From: a virus | IMG/VR virus record: IMGVR_UViG_3300008267_009226 | Coordinates: 1-64,000 of that record | Length of the DNA: 64,000 bases | Direction: 5' to 3' (one strand) | In this document: positions 42,122 through 49,331 of the stretch, piece by piece | How the letters are laid out: each line of letters starts with the position of its first letter | How positions within the stretch are numbered: the stretch's first letter is position 1 | The notes under the pieces: generated by a model | The model's database searches: none | What the model saw: only the letters and a program-made list of their open reading frames with translations | Told to the model about the DNA's origin: nothing | Position numbers and translations under genes: made by a program

Positions 42122-43153
42122 ATGGGTTTACCGAAAAAAATAAAAAAGAATATATCACTCAAATTTCCTGTCGGTCCATTGGAAAGGAGACATGAATTGA
42201 CGGATATGATAATGGAGAAAGGTACGTTTTTACCAAAAGGACTATTACATGCCGATTTAGATAGAGGGTTTTTAGATTTTGTAAATGAAAATTTTACAGT
42301 AACGGTTGATGGGAAAAAAATCCCGATGATAGATATTTTGATAACAACACAAAATTGGTCTCAATTCACTGAAACTTGGGACTTCCAAAATATTGATAAA
42401 AATGCCGAACCTCCTTTTATTACAGTAGTCAGACAACCAGAAGTTAAATTCGGAGAACCATCAATAAAATATAATATACCAAATAGAAGACTATATCATT
42501 ATGCTCAAGTACCAACTTGGGACGGTCAAAGACATGGATTAGACGTTTATAAAATACCTCAACCAATACCAGTACAAATAAATTATACTGTTATAATAAT
42601 TTGTAATAGAATGAGAGAAATAAATGAGTTTAATAAAAAGATAATGCAGACGTTTGCATCAAGACAAGCGTATCAAAATATAAAAGGTCATTATCTTCCG
42701 ATTATAATGAGTGACGCTTCTGACGAATCAGTATTAGATTTAGAAAAAAGAAAGTTTTATATGCAAAAATACCCAATGACTTTACAAGGGATATTATTAG
42801 ATGAGGACGAGTTTGAAGTACAACCTGCTATTGTCAGAACAATACAAATGTATGAGGTTGATGAATCGATAAAAAAGAAAAGAAAAAAGAAAAATCCTGA
42901 AGAACCGTTGGATTTTACTTTCAAATTCAGTGTAGGGTCAGATTCCAAATCCGATATAATTTATTACACTACTGACTTAAAAGTTTCTGAAATAAATAAC
43001 GTAGATTCTTATGAGGTTTATATTAATGATGACTTTTATGGTCAAGATATTTCTGAAATACAAATTAATACAAGTGACAATCTGAGAATAGATATTATCA
43101 AAGATGATATTACCAAAGATTCTGTATTAGTTTTCCAACAAAAGTTAATTTAA
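42122..43153 (+). CDS. Tail completion/terminator protein, gp15-like
   Basis: The 343-residue protein begins with a basic segment. A central region reads PQPIPVQINYTVIIICNRMR, then EINEFNKKIMQTF, PIIMSDASDESVLD, RRKFY-like KRKFYMQKYPMTLQGILLDE. This matches the T4 gp15 core of a Pro-rich hairpin, a strand, a helix and a second hairpin with an acidic D/E loop. gp15 closes the tail tube and sheath at the head end. The spacing to the gp14-like gene is 3 bases. About 70 extra residues at the C-terminus form a small beta-domain not found in T4 gp15. Confidence 0.65.
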   Translation: MGLPKKIKKNISLKFPVGPLERRHELTDMIMEKGTFLPKGLLHADLDRGFLDFVNENFTVTVDGKKIPMIDILITTQNWSQFTETWDFQNIDKNAEPPFITVVRQPEVKFGEPSIKYNIPNRRLYHYAQVPTWDGQRHGLDVYKIPQPIPVQINYTVIIICNRMREINEFNKKIMQTFASRQAYQNIKGHYLPIIMSDASDESVLDLEKRKFYMQKYPMTLQGILLDEDEFEVQPAIVRTIQMYEVDESIKKKRKKKNPEEPLDFTFKFSVGSDSKSDIIYYTTDLKVSEINNVDSYEVYINDDFYGQDISEIQINTSDNLRIDIIKDDITKDSVLVFQQKLI

Positions 43154-43315
43154 TTATTCACCGTAAATATCTTTTTTTTCTTTACACTTTTCATAAATTA
43201 AGTTTTCTAAAAACTTGTACATTTTAATACCTCTTTTGTCACAATATTTTTTTAAAGTATCGTGAGCATCAACAGAAATCTTCAAATTTTTTATTTTTTT
43301 TGAATCTTTTTCCAT
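43154..43315 (-). CDS. Ribbon-helix-helix-like small protein, antisense in tail operon
   Basis: A 53-residue frame on the minus strand begins MEKDSKKIKNLKISVDAHD and continues TLKKYCDKRGIKMYKFLENL. A beta strand followed by two helices with a K-R-G turn is the ribbon-helix-helix layout of small phage repressors. On the minus strand a TATTTATA octamer lies at 43351-43358, about 35 bases before the ATG. It lies between the gp15-like gene and the sheath gene, on the opposite strand to both, so it could regulate or be regulated by them. It is short, so the call is tentative. Confidence 0.5.
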   Translation of the reverse strand: MEKDSKKIKNLKISVDAHDTLKKYCDKRGIKMYKFLENLIYEKCKEKKDIYGE

Positions 43316-43350
43316 AGGTAGAAAAAAGGCAGAATAAAATCATACCAAGA

Positions 43351-43358
43351 TATAAATA
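43351..43358 (-). promoter_or_regulatory. Late-promoter-like octamer TATTTATA (minus strand)
   Basis: A perfect octamer for the minus strand lies 35 bases before the small ribbon-helix-helix-like gene and supports that gene being real. Confidence 0.4.
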
Positions 43359-43394
43359 GTTTGTTAGAAGTAAAGTTTTTGCCTAAATCTTGGG

Positions 43395-43402
43395 TATTTA
43401 TA
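43395..43402 (+). promoter_or_regulatory. Late-promoter-like octamer TATTTATA
   Basis: A perfect octamer lies 40 bases before the sheath gene ATG, giving a longer leader than usual. Confidence 0.55.
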
Positions 43403-43441
43403 TATAAAATAAAATATAATAATAAATTAAACTAAAAAATT

Positions 43442-46400
43442 ATGGCAACTAATAGTAAAATTTTTGTTTCACCAGGTGTCTATACTTCTGAAGTAGATTT
43501 GAGTTTTGTAGCACAAAGTGTTGGTGTTACTACTCTTGGGATTGCTGGAGAAACCCTGAAAGGACCGGCTTTCGAACCTATTTTTATTAGAAACTACGAA
43601 GAATTCCAATCTTACTTTGGGGGAACATCTCCAGAAAAATTCGTTAACACCCAAATACCTAAATATGAAGCAGCATATATTGCTAAATCTTATTTACAAC
43701 AATCAAATCAACTTTTTGTCTCAAGAATATTAGGTCTATCAGGATACGACGCTGGTCCTTCTTGGTCTATTACAACTAGTGCGAACGTTGACCCAACAAC
43801 AATTAACCCATATTGTTTAAGTGCGGTTACTCCATCTGGAAGTTGTGAACCAGTTTGTATTTTACCTAAAACAATTCCTTTCACTGTAGAATTTACAGGA
43901 TGTACTAATGGTGTTTCATCTGTAATTTTTGAATCTTTTCCTGATGAAATAGAAGTATTATTAAACGAACAATATGAACAATTTAATGGTAATACATCTA
44001 CATTACTTAGTGATTTACAGTTTTTTGCGTATCAAAGAATATTAAATCCGGCAACTGAAGAAACATCTATAGCATATTTTGGTAGTATCGATGGAGATGA
44101 TTATGACATACTCTCAAGTGGATATACTGCATCGACAAATGTTTTTAATGTTCCGTCACCATCAGCAAGTTTGACTGACTTCACATCACCATTTAATGAT
44201 ACATGGTATTATGCTTTGTTTGAAAATATCGGTAATGCGGAATATTCAGGGTTCTCATTTTGGTCAGTAGTTAGTGGTTTAACTAATATAAACCCAATAA
44301 CAACATCTACAACTACACCAGCACCAACACCCGAACCAACACCAAATCCTTGTATCACCCCAACTCCTGTTGTTCCCACAACTACAACAACTACAACTGT
44401 GGTGGATTGTTTTTCGGGTACAATGATAGGTATGATATATGTTTATTCGGGTATGGCGTATACAAATTATGATGATTTGGTTGTTGCGACATTGAGATCT
44501 AGAGGTATATCTACATACAGTGATGAAAATAATCCAAGATATGAAATTACTGGTATAACTGACGTAACTATGGATTGTACAGGTCAATATGAAAGTGTAC
44601 TTAAAAACCCGTTTGCTAAATTTGCTATAAACGCAACAAACTATTTAGGTAACAACTTCACGTTTGTTACATCTTTCTCTACAAGTGATTCAGAATATAT
44701 ATCAAAAGTTTTCGGTGGAAACAACTTTGGAAAACCTAGAAATGTCGTACCACTTTTTGTTGAGGAAAGATTCCAAACAATGTTGAGATGGGCATACAAC
44801 AAAGGATATATTAGAGGTTTAAAATGTGATTTAATCTCTTTACCTGAAGCACAAAGTGAAGACCCAACATCAATTGGTTGGTATTTAGAAAGATATCAAT
44901 CACCTGAAAGTCCTTGGGTAGTATCAGAAGTAAGAGGTTCTAAAGTTTATAACCTTTTCAAATTTTACACTATATCTGACGGTAACAGTGCAAACACAGA
45001 AGTTAAAATTTCTATTTCAGATATATCTTTCGCAAACGAAACATTTACCGTGTTAGTGAGAGATTACTATGATACAGACTCAAACCCTGTTGTTTTAGAA
45101 AAGTACACTAACTGTTCAATGAATCCGCAAGAAAATAATTTTATTGCTAAAAAGGTAGGTACATTAGATGGAGAGTTTGAACTCAAATCTAGATATATTA
45201 TGGTAGAAATGAACGAGGATGCACCAATAGATGCTTTACCTTGTGGTTTCGAAGGTTATAACTTTAGAGAGTATAGCGGAGGAAAATCACCGTTCCCAAT
45301 TTTCAAAACTAAGTATGATTTTCCAGGAGAATTAGTATTCAATCCTCCGTTTGGAACTCCTTCAGGAACTGATGATGCGGGATTATCTTCTGGTGATAAC
45401 ATAAGAAAAACATTCTTAGGTTTCTCAACAAGTGCTGATTATGGTTACGACCCAAGTTTCTTCGAATATGTGGGTAAAAGAAATCCATCAAACATTTGTT
45501 TTGCAACTGAATCGTCACCTTGGTTATATAGAACAAGAGGATTCCACATGGATAAAAATGCAAGTGGTATAACAATTTCTAACGGTTTCTCAACAAGTGG
45601 TGAACCAAGATTTTACGTTGGTAGTGCGGACTTTAGTTCTGAACCTGTTGTTGATACAAACCCATATTACAGATTATTTGCACGTAAATTTACCTTGTTA
45701 GTACAAGGAGGTTTTGATGGATGGGATATATACCGTGAAAGAAGAACAAATGAAGATAAATATGTTTTAGGTAGAACAGGTTATTTAAACGGAGCTTGTG
45801 CAACTACAAGATATCCAAACGCAGTTGGTTGGGGAGCGTTTAAACAAATCTCTGTTGGTGACGGTACAACTGATTATGCAAATACTGACTACTACGCATA
45901 TCTATTAGGTATCAGAACATTCTCTAATCCTGAAGCGGTTAATATAAATTTATTTGTAACTCCAGGTATTGACTATGTTAACAATAGTAATTTGGTTGAG
46001 TCTACAATAGAAATGATTGAGACAGAAAGAGCGGATTCATTGTATATAACAACAACTCCAGATTATAACCTTTTACTTCCTACAACAACAGGAGCTGACG
46101 GTCTTATTTACCCACAAGAAGCAGTTGACAATTTAGAAGAGACTGGAATTGATTCCAATTATACCGCAACTTACTATCCTTGGGTTCTTACAAGAGACAG
46201 TGTTAATAACACTCAAATCTATATACCACCAACGGCAGAAGTTACAAGAAACTTAGCGTTGACCGATAATATAGCATTCCCTTGGTTCGCAGCGGCGGGT
46301 TACACTCGTGGTATTGTTAATTCAATTAAAGCACGTAAAAAGTTAACACAAGAAGATAGAGATGTTCTATATTTAGGAAGAATTAACCCAATTGCAACTT

Positions 46401-46774
46401 TCTCAGATGTTGGTACTGTAATTTGGGGTAACAAAACCCTACAAGTTAGAGAGTCTGCACTTGATAGAATTAACGTAAGAAGATTGTTATTACAAGCACG
46501 TAAATTAATTTCAGCGGTTTCAGTAAGGTTGTTGTTTGACCAAAACGATGAAAAAGTAAGACAAGATTTCTTAAATGCGGTTAATCCAATTCTTGACGGT
46601 ATAAGAAGAGACAGAGGTCTTTACGATTTCCGAGTTACAGTTTCTAACGACACTGCTGATTTAGATAGAAATCAAATGACTGGTAAAATTTATATCAAAC
46701 CAACACGTTCACTTGAATTTATTGATATAACATTCTACATAACACCAACAGGAGCATCTTTCGAAGATGTTTAA
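43442..46774 (+). CDS. gp18: Tail sheath protein (gp18-like) with large Thr/Pro insertion
   Basis: The 1110-residue protein starts with the sheath opening FVSPGVYTSEVDLSFVAQSV and GVTTLGIAGETLKGPAFEP. It ends with the conserved RRLLLQARKLISAVSVRLLF, VSNDTADLDRNQMTGKIYIK, then RSLEFIDITFYITPTGASF, the typical sheath C-terminus that grips the tail tube. T4 gp18 has 659 residues. Most of the excess is an insertion at about residues 110-400, containing Cys residues and a TTTTTT and TPEPTPNP linker (about 286-323). It is presumably a domain projecting from the sheath surface. A TATTTATA motif lies at 43395-43402. Confidence 0.92.
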   Translation: MATNSKIFVSPGVYTSEVDLSFVAQSVGVTTLGIAGETLKGPAFEPIFIRNYEEFQSYFGGTSPEKFVNTQIPKYEAAYIAKSYLQQSNQLFVSRILGLSGYDAGPSWSITTSANVDPTTINPYCLSAVTPSGSCEPVCILPKTIPFTVEFTGCTNGVSSVIFESFPDEIEVLLNEQYEQFNGNTSTLLSDLQFFAYQRILNPATEETSIAYFGSIDGDDYDILSSGYTASTNVFNVPSPSASLTDFTSPFNDTWYYALFENIGNAEYSGFSFWSVVSGLTNINPITTSTTTPAPTPEPTPNPCITPTPVVPTTTTTTTVVDCFSGTMIGMIYVYSGMAYTNYDDLVVATLRSRGISTYSDENNPRYEITGITDVTMDCTGQYESVLKNPFAKFAINATNYLGNNFTFVTSFSTSDSEYISKVFGGNNFGKPRNVVPLFVEERFQTMLRWAYNKGYIRGLKCDLISLPEAQSEDPTSIGWYLERYQSPESPWVVSEVRGSKVYNLFKFYTISDGNSANTEVKISISDISFANETFTVLVRDYYDTDSNPVVLEKYTNCSMNPQENNFIAKKVGTLDGEFELKSRYIMVEMNEDAPIDALPCGFEGYNFREYSGGKSPFPIFKTKYDFPGELVFNPPFGTPSGTDDAGLSSGDNIRKTFLGFSTSADYGYDPSFFEYVGKRNPSNICFATESSPWLYRTRGFHMDKNASGITISNGFSTSGEPRFYVGSADFSSEPVVDTNPYYRLFARKFTLLVQGGFDGWDIYRERRTNEDKYVLGRTGYLNGACATTRYPNAVGWGAFKQISVGDGTTDYANTDYYAYLLGIRTFSNPEAVNINLFVTPGIDYVNNSNLVESTIEMIETERADSLYITTTPDYNLLLPTTTGADGLIYPQEAVDNLEETGIDSNYTATYYPWVLTRDSVNNTQIYIPPTAEVTRNLALTDNIAFPWFAAAGYTRGIVNSIKARKKLTQEDRDVLYLGRINPIATFSDVGTVIWGNKTLQVRESALDRINVRRLLLQARKLISAVSVRLLFDQNDEKVRQDFLNAVNPILDGIRRDRGLYDFRVTVSNDTADLDRNQMTGKIYIKPTRSLEFIDITFYITPTGASFEDV

Positions 46775-46795
46775 ATAAAATAAAAACAAAGAAAG

Positions 46796-46821
46796 AGGGG
46801 AACATAAATTCCCCTTTTTTT
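46796..46821 (+). terminator. Rho-independent terminator after sheath gene
   Basis: The stem AGGGGAA (46796-46802) pairs with TTCCCCT (46809-46815) around a CATAAA loop and is followed by a T run. It ends the sheath transcript before the promoter of the HAD-like gene. Confidence 0.85.
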
Positions 46822-46831
46822 ATTTTGTTAA

Positions 46832-46839
46832 TATTTATA
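46832..46839 (+). promoter_or_regulatory. Late-promoter-like octamer TATTTATA
   Basis: A perfect octamer lies between the sheath terminator and the HAD-like gene, ending 4 bases before its ATG. Confidence 0.6.
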
Positions 46840-46843
46840 TTAT

Positions 46844-47764
46844 ATGTTTAATTACAAAAAAATAGTAAAACGTATTATTTCAGAGGTCACTCAAGAAAAT
46901 ATGTTAAAATATGGTCTTAAGTATTATGCTTTTGATTGGGATGATAATTTAATGGAAATGCCGACCCTTATTTATTTAAAAGACGAAGATGGTGACGTTA
47001 TTGGTATGTCCACTGAAGATTTTGCTGAATACAGAACTTTAGTAGGTCAAGAACCGTTCAATTATAAAGGTCATATGATAGTAGGTTTTGATAAAGACCC
47101 ATATAGAGATTTTGGAGTTTCAGGTGACAGGAAATTTTTAGAAGATATTAAATACGCACCAATCGCATCACAAGATGTGTGGAATGACTTTAAAGAGGCT
47201 ATCAACTATGGAAGTGTGTTTGCGATTATTACAGCAAGAGGACATACACCATCAGTTCTAAAAAGAGCTGTCAAATATCTTATAGAAAACAATATGCATG
47301 GAATTGAGAAATCTCAGTTAATAAAAAATTTAAAAGAATATAGAAGAAGAGCTGGGTTAAAACAAGTAGAAAATGAGAATTGGTTAATTAACGATTATTT
47401 AGAGAGATGTCAATTCTCACCTGTTTCATACAGAGCAGGTTCTGCTGCAAATCCAGAGGAAGCGAAAATACGAGAAATAAAAAGATTTATGACAAATCAG
47501 AGAAGGTCATCAAAAAAATTTCAGAAATCCTATTTTATTAACCACGTTAGTTCGGGAGATGATTCTGTGGGAGGTAACCTATTTAAATTTGTTGAACCAA
47601 AATTTGGTTTTTCAGATGACGACGAAAGAAATGTCCATTCAATGAAAAATAAATTAAGTGATAAAGAAAAAGAAAACTTAAATATTTATTTAACAAAAGG
47701 AGGAGAAAAAAATATTTATGAAAACTGGTCTAGTAGAAGATTAGTTCAAAATAAAAGGAAGTAA
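46844..47764 (+). CDS. HAD-superfamily-like hydrolase in tail module
   Basis: The 306-residue protein has HAD motif I, YYAFDWDDNLMEMPT (Asp31 and Asp33), a motif II-like FAIITARGHTPSVLKRA (Thr/Ser position) and a late acidic FGFSDDDERNV that fits motif IV. The N-terminus (MFNYKKIVKRIISEVTQENM) is a basic amphipathic helix. HAD-like phosphatases with this DWDDN opening are known from other T4-like phages, where their substrate is unknown. It has its own TATTTATA motif 4 bases before the ATG, so it is likely a late gene. A virion-associated role is possible. Confidence 0.65.
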   Translation: MFNYKKIVKRIISEVTQENMLKYGLKYYAFDWDDNLMEMPTLIYLKDEDGDVIGMSTEDFAEYRTLVGQEPFNYKGHMIVGFDKDPYRDFGVSGDRKFLEDIKYAPIASQDVWNDFKEAINYGSVFAIITARGHTPSVLKRAVKYLIENNMHGIEKSQLIKNLKEYRRRAGLKQVENENWLINDYLERCQFSPVSYRAGSAANPEEAKIREIKRFMTNQRRSSKKFQKSYFINHVSSGDDSVGGNLFKFVEPKFGFSDDDERNVHSMKNKLSDKEKENLNIYLTKGGEKNIYENWSSRRLVQNKRK

Positions 47765-47786
47765 ATAGAAAAAATTTTTTAACTAA

Positions 47787-47794
47787 TATTTATA
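47787..47794 (+). promoter_or_regulatory. Late-promoter-like octamer TATTTATA
   Basis: A perfect octamer lies 33 bases before the tail tube ATG. As with the sheath, the leader is long and A-rich, possibly favouring high translation. Confidence 0.6.
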
Positions 47795-47827
47795 ATAAAA
47801 TAAACTAAGAAAAAAAAATAATACAAC

Positions 47828-48316
47828 ATGGCTGATCTTTTAATGAAAATGCCCATACCTTACGAACCAAAAAGACAGAATAGGTTCTTAATGAGATTCC
47901 CAACCGATTTGGGTATCAATGAGTGGGTAGTACAAACAGCATCGAGACCTAAAATTACAATAGGTTCACAAGCAATTAAATTCTTAAATACAGAAACATA
48001 TGTTGCTGGTTCGTTCACATGGGGTGAAATTGCAGTGAAACTATTAGACCCAATCGGTCCTTCAACCACCCAAGCGGTTATGGAATGGGTTAGATTGGTT
48101 GCAGAATCTGTTACAGGACGTATGGGTTATGCTGCAGGTTATAAAAGAAATGTAGATTTAGAAATGTTAGATCCTACGGGTGTTGTTATCGAAAAATGGT
48201 TATTGGTTAACGCATTTCCATTAGGATATGATGGTGGTTCTCTTGGTTACACAGGAGACGGTTTGAGTGAAGTTAACTTCACTCTGAAAATGGATAGAGC
48301 AATTTTGGTTTACTAA
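47828..48316 (+). CDS. gp19: Tail tube protein (gp19-like)
   Basis: The 162-residue protein matches T4 gp19 (163 residues) in length and pattern. It has PYEPKRQNRFLMRFPTD, WVVQTASRPKITIG, a VAGSFTWGEIAVKLLDP hairpin, WVRLVAESVTGRMGYA and EKWLLVNAFPLGYDGG. It forms the inner tube around which the sheath contracts. A TATTTATA motif lies 33 bases before the start (47787-47794). A terminator follows, so the tube is its own transcription unit, as expected for a highly expressed protein. Confidence 0.92.
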   Translation: MADLLMKMPIPYEPKRQNRFLMRFPTDLGINEWVVQTASRPKITIGSQAIKFLNTETYVAGSFTWGEIAVKLLDPIGPSTTQAVMEWVRLVAESVTGRMGYAAGYKRNVDLEMLDPTGVVIEKWLLVNAFPLGYDGGSLGYTGDGLSEVNFTLKMDRAILVY

Positions 48317-48337
48317 AAATAATATAACATTAAAATT

Positions 48338-48368
48338 AACCCATATACATATTGTGTATGGGTTTTTT
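48338..48368 (+). terminator. Rho-independent terminator after tail tube gene
   Basis: AACCCATATAC (48338-48348) and GTGTATGGGTT (48354-48364) form a stem with one mismatch, followed by a T run to 48368. The terminator overlaps the start of the next promoter-like TATTTACA at 48368-48375. Confidence 0.8.
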
Positions 48369-48412
48369 ATTTACATAAAAATACATGAAATTATATTTTT
48401 AACAAAAAGATT

Positions 48413-49168
48413 ATGGAAGATGAAATAAAATATGGTCAAATGAATTTTACAATACCACATGATGTTATTGAATTACCATCAAAAGGTATTTTTTATAAAT
48501 CAAAAAAATCAAGTGTCAAAGTAGGTTTTTTAAATGCAAGTGACGAAGACGCTCTTTCATCAGGTTTGAAAAATAACAACTTATTAGTAACTTTGTTAAG
48601 AAATAAAGTATATGAACCTGAATTGAAACCTGAAGAAATGTTAGATGGAGATATTGAAGCAATATTAATATTTCTTAGAAACACATCATTCGGACCTGAA
48701 TATACTGTTAAATTAACAGATCCATTAACAGGAAAACTTTTTGACCACACATTTAGTTTGGAAGAATTAAGTTTCAAAAATCCAAAAGTAAATCCTGACA
48801 ATGAAGGACTATTTGAAACAACATTACCAAAAAGTAATGCTAAAGTCAAACTTAAACTTTTGACGTTAGGTGAAAAACAAAAAATAACCAAAATGGAATC
48901 TACATATTTGAAAGGTCGAGTAACACCAACAACAGTTTGGACATTACAAGAACAGATTGTAGAACTTAATGGTAGTAGAGATAAATCTTCGATAATTGAT
49001 TTTATACAAAATATGCCAATTATGGATTCAAAATATATAAAAAGATTTATATCGGAAAATGAACCTGGAGTAGATTTAAGACTCAACGCAATAGCCCCGT
49101 CAGGAGAAAACGTATCGACTATGATATCGTTTGGGGTTGACTTTTTTCGGCCTTTCTTCGACGTATAA
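48413..49168 (+). CDS. gp26: gp26-like baseplate/tail assembly chaperone
   Basis: The 251-residue protein fits the T4_baseplate family (PF12322, T4 gp26). It has IPHDVIELPSKGIFYK, a GDIEAILIFLRNTSFGPEYT helix and strand, LTGKLFDHTFSLEEL, LLTLGEKQKITKMES and a final MISFGVDFFRPFFDV. In tails of this type the protein pair between tube and tape measure chaperones tape-measure assembly. The C-terminus overlaps a +1 frame extension (49125-49301), suggesting a programmed frameshift product. No strong TATTTATA motif lies in front, only TATTTACA. Confidence 0.8.
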   Translation: MEDEIKYGQMNFTIPHDVIELPSKGIFYKSKKSSVKVGFLNASDEDALSSGLKNNNLLVTLLRNKVYEPELKPEEMLDGDIEAILIFLRNTSFGPEYTVKLTDPLTGKLFDHTFSLEELSFKNPKVNPDNEGLFETTLPKSNAKVKLKLLTLGEKQKITKMESTYLKGRVTPTTVWTLQEQIVELNGSRDKSSIIDFIQNMPIMDSKYIKRFISENEPGVDLRLNAIAPSGENVSTMISFGVDFFRPFFDV

Positions 49169-49301
49169 AAAATATCTTTTAGATCAATATATTTTTCTTT
49201 CTAAATTTCTTCATGTCTCATACAGAGATTTTTTGATAATCCCAACCTACCAAAGGAATTATATGGTAGAGAAAGTTATTGAGATGAATAGAAGAAATTA
49301 A
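49125..49301 (+). CDS. Frameshift extension of tail chaperone (GT-like product)
   Basis: The +1 frame relative to the gp26-like gene is open from 49125 to the TAA at 49299-49301 and has no ATG early. It reads SSTYKKYLLDQYIFLSKFLH, VSYRDFLIIPTYQRNYMVEK and VIEMNRRN. The short hydrophobic helix plus P-x-Y-x-R-x-x-x-V-E-K is typical of the second half of tail assembly chaperone pairs. The gene sits between chaperone and tape measure, the position of the G/GT frameshift in many tailed phages. TTT TTT CGG at 49142-49150 is a likely +1 slip site: tRNA-Phe re-pairs with UUC, with a rare CGG in the A site. A -2 slip on T6 is also possible. Confidence 0.6.
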   Translation, partial: YRLGLTFFGLSSTYKKYLLDQYIFLSKFLHVSYRDFLIIPTYQRNYMVEKVIEMNRRN

Positions 49302-49313
49302 AATTACCGTATT

Positions 49314-49321
49314 TATTTATA
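49314..49321 (+). promoter_or_regulatory. Late-promoter-like octamer TATTTATA
   Basis: A perfect octamer, with an overlapping TATTTATT at 49310-49317, ends 10 bases before the tape measure ATG. Confidence 0.6.
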
Positions 49322-49331
49322 AAAGAATATT

